From contig CP023454.1 of NCBI GenBank assembly GCA_002356635.1, positions 1,162,501 to 1,226,500 of the forward strand: a stretch of DNA of 64,000 bases, written 5' to 3'. Within the stretch, counting starts at the first letter, position 1; each line of letters starts with the position of its first letter. Below, one piece after another: positions 34,089-42,245 of the stretch. The translations under genes and the position numbers were made by a program. The stretch is from Rhodobacteraceae bacterium QY30 (lineage in GTDB: Bacteria; Pseudomonadota; Alphaproteobacteria; Rhodobacterales; Rhodobacteraceae). The notes under the pieces are model-generated. The model saw only the letters and a program-made list of their open reading frames with translations. It ran no database searches and was not told the DNA's origin.

Positions 34089-36689
34089 ATGAAATTCACG
34101 CTCAAGGATTATCAGACAACCGCTGTCCGTGACGTTTTGGTCAATCTGCGCAAAGCCCGTAAACGCTGGCACGAAGATGCCGACAAGCACGCATTCTCAC
34201 TCGCTGCAACGACGGGTTCAGGTAAGACGGTGATGGCCGCCGCCGTGTTCGAGGCGCTGATCTTCGGCAATGATGAGTTCGAGTTCGAGCCCGATCCAGG
34301 TGCTGTCGTGATCTGGTTCAGCGACGATCCATCTCTGAACGAACAGTCGAAGTGGCGCCTTCAAGAGGCTTCGGACAAGTTGACGGTCTCGGACCTTGTG
34401 ACGGTCGGGAACACCTTCAACCGGGAGAAGCTGGAAGCCGGGAAGATATACTTCCTGAACACCCAGAAGCTTTCGAAGAGCAGCCTTCTAACCCGCGGTC
34501 ACGATGCTGACGATCCAGAGTTGGAGACGGCCGACGGCCAAAAAATCATGCCGGACATGCGTGCTTTCACGATCTGGGACACGATCCGAAACACGATCGA
34601 AGACCCTGATCTGACTCTCTATCTGGTGCTGGATGAGGCGCATCGGGGCATGAAGGACGGCGGGATTGCGACCGCAACCGGCAGGCCGACCATTGTGAAG
34701 CAGCTGATCAACGGTTCGGGGGGCACGCCGGGCATTCCGATCGTTTGGGGGATATCGGCGACAGTCCAGCGGTTCAACGAGGCGATGGCGGGCATGCAGG
34801 GCAGGACCACCATGCCGCATGTCGTGGTCGATTCCACTCTGGTGCAGGCGTCTGGCCTGTTGAAGGACACCATTTCGCTTGATGTGCCGGACGAGCCCGG
34901 TGATTTCGAGACGGTTCTCCTGCGCCGGGGCGGCGACAAGCTGCGCGAAATCTCGGCCGCCTGGGCCGCCTATGCGGCGGAGCAAGGGGACGCGAGCAAG
35001 GTTGTGCCGTTGATGGTTCTGCAGGTGCCCGACGCGCCGGACCACAAGGATATCGGCAAGTGGTTGGACATCATTTTCGAACGCTTTCCGGACCTTCCGG
35101 CCGACTGCGTGGCGAACGTCTTTGGGGAGCACAAGACCGAAACCTTCGGTAGCCGAACCGCGCCTTACATCGAGCCGCAGCGGGTGCAGCAGGACACATG
35201 GGTTCGCATTCTAGTCGCGAAGAATGCGATCAGCACGGGCTGGGATTGTCCCCGGGCCGAGGTCATGGTGTCGCTGCGGGCAGCTTCGGATAAGACGCAC
35301 ATCACGCAGCTTCTCGGGCGAATGGTGCGGACACCGTTGGCGCGGCGCATTTCGGGCAATGATCGCTTGAACGCGGTCGACTGCCTGCTTCCGCGCTTCA
35401 ACAAGGATACCGTGACGGCCGTCGTAAACGAATTGATGGCTGGTGGTGATGGCGGCGAACCGCTTCCCGGCCGCCGTGTTCTGATTAACCCGAAGGAGAT
35501 GAAGCCAAATCCGGCTATTCCTGAGGAGGTTTGGCAGAAACTTGTATCCCTCCCATCGCAGACGTTGCCGAAGAAGCAAGCCCGTCCGGTAAAGCGCCTG
35601 ACTGCGCTGGCGCATGAGCTCGCGATGGATGCTTTGCTTCCAGATGCTGGCAAGAAGGCCCACGCGGCTATGCACGCGGTTCTCGATGCGGCTTTGGCCA
35701 AGCACTCTGAAGCGATCAAGACCGCCCGGCAGTCTGTTCTTACGGTTGAAGGAAAGACCGTCACAGCTTCCGTCGAAACGCAGGCGATGACCTTCGATGA
35801 TTTCGTAGAGGCTGCCGATTACGCGGTGATCGAGGACGCCTACAAGCGCGCAGGGCGCGCTATCAGCCCGGACATTGCTACGACCTATGCAGAGCATTTG
35901 GCTGGACAAGCAACCGATGCGGAAGATGACGAAGAGGCGCTGATGGATGCGCATACAACGATTGCCGCCATCGGACTGGTTCCGGGGATAAAGATTGACC
36001 TCGAAGCTGCCGCCGAGCAACTGGCCACGGACTGGCTTAGCCAGCACAACGATGCTGTCAGGGGGCTCTCGGACGAGCGACAGGAAGCCTACCGGCAAAT
36101 CAGGGAGATGAGCGCCGATCCTCTGCCCGCGGAGATTGCTCGGCCGCATATGTGGTTGCAGCCGACAACTGCAAAAGAGCCCACGGGAAAGGTCTTCGAA
36201 CTTGAGCGGTTCGATCGGCACCTTCTCTGCGATCAAGAGGGGCTCTTCCCGATCAACTTCAATTCATCATGGGAACCGGCCGTGCTGAAGGCGGAGCTCA
36301 AGCGCGAAGATTGTATCGGGTGGTATCGCAACCCAGACCGTGGAAGCCAAGATTCCCTCGGAGTGATCTACGAGGAAGCTGGCGAGAACAGAATTCTTCG
36401 GCCAGATTTTGTGTTCTTTGTTCGGCTCGCCGATGGTGCGATCGTTGCTGATCTAGTCGACCCGCATGGTGACTATCTGGCGGATGCGATGCCAAAGCTC
36501 AAAGGGTTGGCGAAATACGCTGAAGAACATCAGGCACATTTCAGGCGGATCGAGGCGGTCTCCAAAACAAAGACCGGCGCCTTTCGAATGCTTGATCTTA
36601 CCAAGGCGTCGGTACGCGCGGAGATATTGGCTGCGTCGAGCGCGGAAGGTCTCTACGCAAGTTCAGTGGCAACCGATTACGCCCAATAG
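34089..36689 (+). CDS. Res-like DEAD/DEAH helicase (type III restriction-type)
   Basis: 866 aa. SF2 helicase motifs: GSGKT at 43-47, DEAH at 182-185, ISTGWDCPRAEVMVSLRAAS and QLLGRMVRTPLARR from 407. The C-terminal part has RPDFVFFVRLADGAIVADLV from 771 followed by DPHG. This resembles a PD-(D/E)xK nuclease layout but with DLVDPH where ExK is expected. It lies 3 bp after mod and 48 bp before a third gene. It probably translocates on unmodified DNA; whether the C-terminus cuts is uncertain. Confidence 0.8.
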   Translation: MKFTLKDYQTTAVRDVLVNLRKARKRWHEDADKHAFSLAATTGSGKTVMAAAVFEALIFGNDEFEFEPDPGAVVIWFSDDPSLNEQSKWRLQEASDKLTVSDLVTVGNTFNREKLEAGKIYFLNTQKLSKSSLLTRGHDADDPELETADGQKIMPDMRAFTIWDTIRNTIEDPDLTLYLVLDEAHRGMKDGGIATATGRPTIVKQLINGSGGTPGIPIVWGISATVQRFNEAMAGMQGRTTMPHVVVDSTLVQASGLLKDTISLDVPDEPGDFETVLLRRGGDKLREISAAWAAYAAEQGDASKVVPLMVLQVPDAPDHKDIGKWLDIIFERFPDLPADCVANVFGEHKTETFGSRTAPYIEPQRVQQDTWVRILVAKNAISTGWDCPRAEVMVSLRAASDKTHITQLLGRMVRTPLARRISGNDRLNAVDCLLPRFNKDTVTAVVNELMAGGDGGEPLPGRRVLINPKEMKPNPAIPEEVWQKLVSLPSQTLPKKQARPVKRLTALAHELAMDALLPDAGKKAHAAMHAVLDAALAKHSEAIKTARQSVLTVEGKTVTASVETQAMTFDDFVEAADYAVIEDAYKRAGRAISPDIATTYAEHLAGQATDAEDDEEALMDAHTTIAAIGLVPGIKIDLEAAAEQLATDWLSQHNDAVRGLSDERQEAYRQIREMSADPLPAEIARPHMWLQPTTAKEPTGKVFELERFDRHLLCDQEGLFPINFNSSWEPAVLKAELKREDCIGWYRNPDRGSQDSLGVIYEEAGENRILRPDFVFFVRLADGAIVADLVDPHGDYLADAMPKLKGLAKYAEEHQAHFRRIEAVSKTKTGAFRMLDLTKASVRAEILAASSAEGLYASSVATDYAQ

Positions 36690-36737
36690 GGACAGGAAGA
36701 AAGTGGGCAAGCCGAGCAAGAAAGCGATCCGCGTCTG

Positions 36738-39700
36738 ATGGCAGTTAGTTTGGAAAATGTGCTCCGCTACTGGCGCACATCGCTGGCAGACGGAGCGCTG
36801 GGCGAAGGGAAGTTCACGCAGGCCGACCGGAAGCGGTTTGTCGACGTCCCGGGCGAGGCCCTGAAGACTGGCGTTCTGCCGGGCGAAGTTGTGGAGCGTG
36901 TGTTCCGTGGCCAGGCATCGGCGAAGGCGATGGGCATCCGGTTCTGGCCGCTGGTAATGGCGCGGAAATCCTCACATGGGGCAGCGCGTGCAGGTGGCCT
37001 GCCGGAAATCGTCGCGCCTGTGGTGACTGAGGCGACGGTTGATCGGGCCGGGCGGATCACCCCAACCCGAAATGCCCTGGCGCGCGATCTCCTGACGCCT
37101 TTGCCCTCGGGCGAGTTTGCCATCGGATCGGTTGATGCGCTGGACTCGTTTCTGACGGAAAGTCCCCTGCCGGAAATGGCAGGCGAAGGCGCCTGGCAGG
37201 AGTACCTTGGCCATTGCCGCAAGATGGTCGATGCGGTTTCGCAGGGCTGGCCGCGTGGTGATGCGGACTACCAGCCGATCGGTTTAGGGTTTCTAGAACT
37301 CGCCGAAGATGCCAACGCCACGGTGCGCGGCATCCTTGATCTCTACGACAAGCTCCTCGCCGAAAAGCCCGGTGCCACGTTGCTTGGGCAGATCGCACAG
37401 CCCCGCAAAGAAACAGGTGGCCTGGATAATCGGATCGAGAAGGAGTTTGCGCGGCGTCTTGGTCATTCGAATGCGAGCTTCCCGCTTGCCGAACATCAGA
37501 GGCAGGTCTTGGCTTGGCTGGACGCGTCCTCGCCGGGCGAGGTCATTGCCGTGAACGGCCCTCCGGGTACTGGCAAGACGACCATGCTGCTGTCGGCGGT
37601 TGCCGGGCTCTGGGTGCGTGCCGCATTGCGCGGCGACGATCCGCCGGTGATTTTGGCCGCGTCCTCGAACAACCAGGCCGTGACGAACATCATCGACGCC
37701 TTCGGGAAGGACTTCGGCAAAGGGGAGGGGCCCTTTGCCGGGCGCTGGCTGCCGGAGGTGGAAAGCTTCGGGATGTTCCTCGCGTCGCATTCGCGGCGAT
37801 TGGAAGCGGCGCGACGTTACCAGACCGAAGAGTTCCAGAACGAGCGAGAAACGGTTGCCTATGTCCAGCGCGCAAAGGAAGCCTACCTGCAAGCCGCCAG
37901 TAACGCCTTTCCAGACATGCCGAACCCAGATGTGGCGTCTGTGGTGTCGGCCCTTCAAAAGCGGATGGCATCCGAGGTCGAGAAGCTTGCGCGCATCGAT
38001 AGCGCAGCCAAGGCATGCCATGCGGCAACCGAAGCCCTTAACGCGCAACTTGGCACTGACCCGGAAGCAATGGAGGCTAGACGGGCAGAAGACGTAGCCC
38101 AGCGCACCGCGGCGCTTGAGAAGCTGCGGGAGGCGAGGGCGGCGCTAGATCGGTATCTGGCTTCGGAGTCCTCGCTGACCGCGGTCGTGGGTTTCCTCTC
38201 GTCGGTCAAAGAGAAGCGCGCATTGCGTGCCCGGCTGGCGATCGGCGATCTGTTGCCAGGCTTGGAGAACGCAAAGCGTGTCAGCGAGATCGAGGATCGA
38301 GTTAGGACAGAACTAGGGTCAGCAGAGGCAGCGCTAAAGGCGGCTGAACAGGCACTCGTGAGGGCGAGGGCCCTGCGCCGCGAGTTCCTTGAGGCGGAAA
38401 GAGGCTGGGAGGGCTCGGTGTCAGCCTTCGGCGGCGGTGACGACATCGCGGAACTGGAACGCCGTGCAGACCTCGAAACCCGCTTTCCGTTGTTCCTTTT
38501 GGCGACGCACTATTGGGAAGGACGCTGGCTGCTGGCGATGGAGGCCGACCTCGCCGCGATCGTTGCGGCGAAGGGGAAGAACGGCAAGACGACGGTCATT
38601 CCGCGGTGGCATCGCCGGATGATGTTGACGCCTTGCGCCGTGGCCACCTTCGCCAGCCTGCCCGGCAAGATGACCTACACGCGGCGCGATGGCGGGAAGT
38701 GGGCGACCGAGTACCTCTTCGACTTCATCGACCTTTTGATCGTCGACGAAGCTGGTCAGGTTCTGCCAGAAGTCGCCGGAGCATCATTTGCTCTTGCGAA
38801 ACGCGCCCTTGTCATCGGCGATACGCAACAGATCGAACCCATCTCGTCGGTGCCACGACCTGTTGACGTCGGCAACCTTCGGAACTGCGGGCTGCTGGGT
38901 GGCGAGGCCGACGTCGATATGCTGGCTGCTCGCGGCATTTGCAGCACCAGCGGCAGTGCCATGCGCCTCGCGCAAGAGGCCTGCCGTGTCTCGCCCTATC
39001 CTGATCTTGAGAAGGGGCTCTACCTCTTCGAACATCGGCGGTGCTACGACGAGATCATCGGCTTCAGCAATGCTTTGTGCTACAAGGGAAAGCTCCGGCC
39101 GCTCAGGGGAAAGGCGCCTTCGGATGCAGGACTTCCGGCGCTTGGGTATCTCCATATCGATGGTCGGGCGGTAACCTCGGGCAGCAGTCGGGCCAACCTG
39201 CTTGAGGCGCAGACGATCGCCGCCTGGCTTGATGAAAACCGCGCTGGGCTTGAGGCGCGCTACCGTCGGCCCCTTGAGCAGATTGTCGGGATCGTCACGC
39301 CCTTTGGCCGGCAGGTGCGCGAAATTCGCGATGCTTGTGCCAGCCGGAGGATTTCGGTGGATGGGCGCGAAGGCATGACCATTGGCACGGTCCACGCCCT
39401 CCAGGGTGCCGAACGGCCGGTCGTGATCTTTTCCCCCGTCTATTCGAAGCACGCCGACGGCGGCTTTATCGATGCATCGCCCAGCATGCTGAATGTCACC
39501 GTCTCTCGGGCCAAGGATAGCTGCCTCGTCTTCGGCGACATGGATGTCATGGCCGCGGCCCAGACCGGATCGCCCCGTTCGATCTTGTCGGAGTTCCTGT
39601 TTGCGTCAGAGACCAATGCGATCGAGTTTGCGGCCGAGCCCCGGACGGACCTGAAGCAAGGAAGCGGCCAGATCCAGATGCTGCGGGATGCCGCCGGGCA

Positions 39701-40136
39701 CGATGCCTTCTTGCTGGACGCACTTTCTGCGGGTGGGCGGCGCTACACGATCGTCAGCCCCTGGGTGATTGCGGGCACGATGGAACGCGTCGGCCTGATC
39801 GCCGCCTTCGAGGGGGCTATCCGCCGAGGTGCCGAGATCGACGTTTTCGCTGACCCATTGCTCAACGAAGGCCCGGCCGCCGGTGGTCTGACCCAGATGG
39901 AAGCGGTCGAGAAGCTCTTTGCCAAGATCGGGGTCCGTCTCCACAAGCTGCCGAAGTTGCACAGCAAGATCGTGGCGATCGACAGCGACGTTCTGTGTAT
40001 CGGGTCTTACAACTGGCTCAGCGCCGACCGGCAGGGCCAGTATGCCCGGCACGAGACGTCATTCGTCTATCGCGGCCAGCACCTTGAGGACGAGATACGC
40101 ACGATCGTCGGAAGCCTGAAGCGGAGGGAGAAATAG
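36738..40136 (+). CDS. SF1 helicase-PLD nuclease fusion (type II Mokosh MkoC-like)
   Basis: 1132 aa. An SF1B/COG1112 helicase: Walker A GPPGTGKT at 274-281, Walker B DEAG at 670-673, a coiled-coil insertion between (about residues 390-560), and late motifs GTVHALQGAERPVVIFSPVY and MLNVTVSRAKDSCLVFGDMD. The C-terminal about 170 residues are a phospholipase-D-type nuclease with HSKIVAID (His1075, Lys1077, Asp1082) and GSYNW. A COG1112 helicase fused to PLD is the architecture of type II Mokosh antiphage proteins. Here it ends an apparent operon with a Mod and a Res-like gene, which is not the standard Mokosh layout. It is the last gene before the right att site. Confidence 0.8.
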   Translation: MAVSLENVLRYWRTSLADGALGEGKFTQADRKRFVDVPGEALKTGVLPGEVVERVFRGQASAKAMGIRFWPLVMARKSSHGAARAGGLPEIVAPVVTEATVDRAGRITPTRNALARDLLTPLPSGEFAIGSVDALDSFLTESPLPEMAGEGAWQEYLGHCRKMVDAVSQGWPRGDADYQPIGLGFLELAEDANATVRGILDLYDKLLAEKPGATLLGQIAQPRKETGGLDNRIEKEFARRLGHSNASFPLAEHQRQVLAWLDASSPGEVIAVNGPPGTGKTTMLLSAVAGLWVRAALRGDDPPVILAASSNNQAVTNIIDAFGKDFGKGEGPFAGRWLPEVESFGMFLASHSRRLEAARRYQTEEFQNERETVAYVQRAKEAYLQAASNAFPDMPNPDVASVVSALQKRMASEVEKLARIDSAAKACHAATEALNAQLGTDPEAMEARRAEDVAQRTAALEKLREARAALDRYLASESSLTAVVGFLSSVKEKRALRARLAIGDLLPGLENAKRVSEIEDRVRTELGSAEAALKAAEQALVRARALRREFLEAERGWEGSVSAFGGGDDIAELERRADLETRFPLFLLATHYWEGRWLLAMEADLAAIVAAKGKNGKTTVIPRWHRRMMLTPCAVATFASLPGKMTYTRRDGGKWATEYLFDFIDLLIVDEAGQVLPEVAGASFALAKRALVIGDTQQIEPISSVPRPVDVGNLRNCGLLGGEADVDMLAARGICSTSGSAMRLAQEACRVSPYPDLEKGLYLFEHRRCYDEIIGFSNALCYKGKLRPLRGKAPSDAGLPALGYLHIDGRAVTSGSSRANLLEAQTIAAWLDENRAGLEARYRRPLEQIVGIVTPFGRQVREIRDACASRRISVDGREGMTIGTVHALQGAERPVVIFSPVYSKHADGGFIDASPSMLNVTVSRAKDSCLVFGDMDVMAAAQTGSPRSILSEFLFASETNAIEFAAEPRTDLKQGSGQIQMLRDAAGHDAFLLDALSAGGRRYTIVSPWVIAGTMERVGLIAAFEGAIRRGAEIDVFADPLLNEGPAAGGLTQMEAVEKLFAKIGVRLHKLPKLHSKIVAIDSDVLCIGSYNWLSADRQGQYARHETSFVYRGQHLEDEIRTIVGSLKRREK

Positions 40137-40165
40137 TGAACAAGGGGGCATGGCGAAGATTGCGG

Positions 40166-40182
40166 GTCAACAATAGGTCAAC
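40166..40182. repeat. 17-bp repeat, candidate integrase arm site (right)
   Basis: GTCAACAATAGGTCAAC, identical to 824-840 and in the same orientation, 144 bp inside the right att copy. The stretch 40137-40502 contains no gene I can support; it holds this repeat, the att copy, a hairpin terminator and a third repeat variant. Confidence 0.6.
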
Positions 40183-40325
40183 CTGCCGATCTACATCGTT
40201 CACGGTTTGGGCTACATCCGCTTCCGCTGGTTGCGGTTGGGAGCGGCTAGGTAATCAAGCGAGATCAATGAGTTGGCGCGTAAGCGCTTGAAATCTAAGG
40301 GTCCGATGTTCTCCTTTTGGTCCGC

Positions 40326-40374
40326 CTCATAACCTGAAGGCCGCAGGTTCAAATCCTGCCCCCGCAACCAAAAA
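40326..40374. repeat. Right attachment site (tRNA-fMet 3'-half copy)
   Basis: A 49-bp copy of the tRNA-fMet 3' half, 47/49 identical to 710-758. The 5' half of the tRNA is missing, so this is not a functional tRNA gene. Its two differing bases (C for T) suit an acceptor stem starting CGCGGGG, so it derives from a slightly different fMet allele than the left gene. Confidence 0.85.
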
Positions 40375-40398
40375 GACACGTCTTATCAAAGACTTCAA

Positions 40399-40424
40399 AG
40401 CCGAGCATAACGCTCGGCTTTCGT
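40399..40424 (+). terminator. Hairpin terminator downstream of right att
   Basis: AGCCGAGC-ATAAC-GCTCGGCT followed by TTCGTC. The T-tract is weak. Its place relative to the att copy mirrors the terminator at 785-807 relative to tRNA-fMet. Confidence 0.6.
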
Positions 40425-40438
40425 CATTCCAAATTCTT

Positions 40439-40455
40439 GTCAACACCTGGTCAAC
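40439..40455. repeat. Third 17-bp repeat variant beyond right att
   Basis: GTCAACACCTGGTCAAC differs from the island repeats only in the spacer. It lies 64 bp beyond the right att copy, about the same distance as the left repeat lies beyond the tRNA, suggesting a second element starts here. Confidence 0.5.
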
Positions 40456-40502
40456 GTTTTACGAGCCCCCAACGACGGTGCGGATAATCGTCGTCACGAG
40501 CC

Positions 40503-41639
40503 TCACAGCACCAACTCATAGTGCGTGCTGCGGCCGCCGCCTTCGCCCTTCCGCAGCAGCCCGAGGTCGAGCAACGGTGCGATGTCGCGGTTCGCAGTGT
40601 CCTGCGAGCACTTGGCGATGATGGCCCACTTCGACGAGGTCATCTTGCCCTCGAACCCATCGAGCAGGCGGTTCAGCACCTTGATCTGGCGTTCGTTCAG
40701 CGCCAGTGCTGCAGCGCGTTCCCAGAACTGACCCTTGGCGATGACCGCCGCCAGGACGCCATCTGCGCCGTGGATGGCACGGCCGAGGCAGTCGAGGAAC
40801 CACAGGATCCAAGCCGTGACGTCCGTTCCACCCTTCTGGGTGCGCTCAAGCTGGTCGTAGTAGACGTTCCGCTCGGTCCTGATCTGCGCGGACATGCTGT
40901 AGAACCGCTGCGAGCTTCCCTCCGACCGGGCAAGTGCCAGGTCGGCGATGGCGCGGGCGATACGACCGTTGCCGTCCTCGAACGGGTGGATCGTCACGAA
41001 CCACAGATGCGCCAGCGCCGCCTTGATCACCGGGTCGGTGGTTAGGGGCGCGTTGAACCATGTGAGGAAGGCTTCCATCTCCGCCGGGATCCGCGGTGCG
41101 GGTGGGGCCGAGTAGTGAACCTTCTCCCGGCCATAGGGCCCGGACACCACCTGCATCGGGCCGGTGCTGTCATCACGCCAATTGGCGACGATGATCTTCG
41201 TCATGCCGCTGCGCCCCGTGGGGAACAAAGCTGCATGCCAGCCGAAAAGGCGCTCGGCGGTGAGTGGGGCCTGAAAGTTCCGCGTTGCGTTCAGCATCAC
41301 CTCGACGATGCCTTCCACATTGCGATCGGTCGGGGGCAGGGCGCCGATGTCGATGCCGAGCCGCCGGGCGAGCGATGACCGCACCTGTGTGGCGTCCAGC
41401 TGTTCGCCCTCGATCTCGCTTGTCTTGACGACGTCCTGCGTCAGGGTCTGCAGGACCGCCTCCTCGCGCAGCTTGAAGCCCAGCGCTTCCATCCGGCCGA
41501 TCAATCGCCCTTGGTCGTGACGCACAGCAGCCAGGGGGGCAGCAATGCTGCCATCCTGCCAGGTCAGCTTTGGCCAGTCTGGTTGTTCCCAGATGTACAC
41601 CACATTCTCCGCGCTAGATGCGGCGATTGTGGGCCGCAT
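40503..41639 (-). CDS. Fic-domain protein (DUF4172-Fic-HTH)
   Basis: 378 aa from the ATG at 41639; a GTG at about 41602 giving MVYIWEQPDWPKLTW is also plausible because related proteins start that way. The N-terminal DUF4172 region (about 15-95) precedes the Fic core HPFEDGNGRIARAIADLALA, and a C-terminal winged-helix segment (SSKWAIIAKCSQDTANRDIA) follows. The HPFxxGNGR motif is intact, so AMP transfer to a protein hydroxyl is expected. No separate antitoxin gene is adjacent. The promoter carries four copies of a GCGGAGAATG-like sequence, one spanning the start codon, suggesting autorepression through the C-terminal wHTH. Confidence 0.8.
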   Translation of the reverse strand: MRPTIAASSAENVVYIWEQPDWPKLTWQDGSIAAPLAAVRHDQGRLIGRMEALGFKLREEAVLQTLTQDVVKTSEIEGEQLDATQVRSSLARRLGIDIGALPPTDRNVEGIVEVMLNATRNFQAPLTAERLFGWHAALFPTGRSGMTKIIVANWRDDSTGPMQVVSGPYGREKVHYSAPPAPRIPAEMEAFLTWFNAPLTTDPVIKAALAHLWFVTIHPFEDGNGRIARAIADLALARSEGSSQRFYSMSAQIRTERNVYYDQLERTQKGGTDVTAWILWFLDCLGRAIHGADGVLAAVIAKGQFWERAAALALNERQIKVLNRLLDGFEGKMTSSKWAIIAKCSQDTANRDIAPLLDLGLLRKGEGGGRSTHYELVL

Positions 41640-41702
41640 TCTCCGCAAGCGCAAGGAAAAACACCGCACGAAATGCGGAGAATGTAGGCGCTAATCTCCG
41701 CA
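41603..41702. promoter_or_regulatory. Operator-like repeats at fic promoter
   Basis: CATTCTCCGC at 41603-41612, CATTCTCCGCA at 41637-41647, its exact inverse TGCGGAGAATG at 41674-41684, and AATCTCCGCA at 41693-41702. The second and third form a perfect 11-bp inverted repeat around a 26-bp spacer. The array covers the start region and upstream DNA of the fic gene. Confidence 0.7.
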
Positions 41703-41732
41703 CTTCCACTATGCCCTGACCAGTTGGTGCAC

Positions 41733-42119
41733 CTAAAGCTGTGATGATCCCTCGGACTTCGGGTCATCCTGTCCGAGGTTTTGTAACACAAGAAGCCGTT
41801 CCGGACAGCTTGGACATCTGTGCCGCGGCTTCTCCGACAGTCGCTCGGCCTTGGTCAGAATGGTGATCAACACCGCATCGGAATGCTGCGCGAGCCGGAT
41901 CAGATGCTCCCCGCTCGGCCCGCGTTCGCCGGACAGCCAATACTTGGCCGTCCGCTCACTCGCTCCGGTCCAGCGCATCACCGTCTTGATGGCCTGATGC
42001 GTCGGTCCCAGTTCGCGGCGCAGGGCATCGGCAATGGCCTTGCGATAGGCGGTCTGATCGGCGTCCAGGTGCACAGTTGTGCCCATTTTCGGCACAGATG
42101 TGCCCATCTTGATCCGCAT
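41733..42119 (-). CDS. Small HTH-like DNA-binding protein
   Basis: 128 aa from ATG at 42119, preceded by GGAGGAGG. After a short variable N-terminus the core AYRKAIADALRRELGPTHQA and TVMRWTGASERTAKYWLSGE looks like a helix-turn-helix that reads a non-self-replicating site, and RGPSGEHLIRLAQHSDAVLI follows. It is divergent from the serine recombinase gene 126 bp away, a good position for a regulator of that operon. I do not recognise a named family. Confidence 0.6.
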   Translation of the reverse strand: MRIKMGTSVPKMGTTVHLDADQTAYRKAIADALRRELGPTHQAIKTVMRWTGASERTAKYWLSGERGPSGEHLIRLAQHSDAVLITILTKAERLSEKPRHRCPSCPERLLVLQNLGQDDPKSEGSSQL

Positions 42120-42245
42120 CGCGGCGTCCTCCTCCGGTAAACCTGTGGAGAAGACAACACAGCGGCAGATTCCATTTTGCGCCCCAGCCAATACCCCGGG
42201 TCCGACCAGACGGAGACGCCTGCATGAACTGATCGGGAGACGGGA

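Noticed and set aside
36466-36738. 90-aa plus-strand ORF between the Res-like and helicase-PLD genes
   Set aside because: Most of it overlaps the Res-like gene in another frame, with a biased Arg/Ser composition and no ribosome site; only an 11-codon GTG-started peptide would be independent.
40326-40374. Second tRNA-fMet gene
   Set aside because: Only the anticodon-loop-to-CCA half is present; the D arm and 5' acceptor strand are absent, so it is an att remnant.
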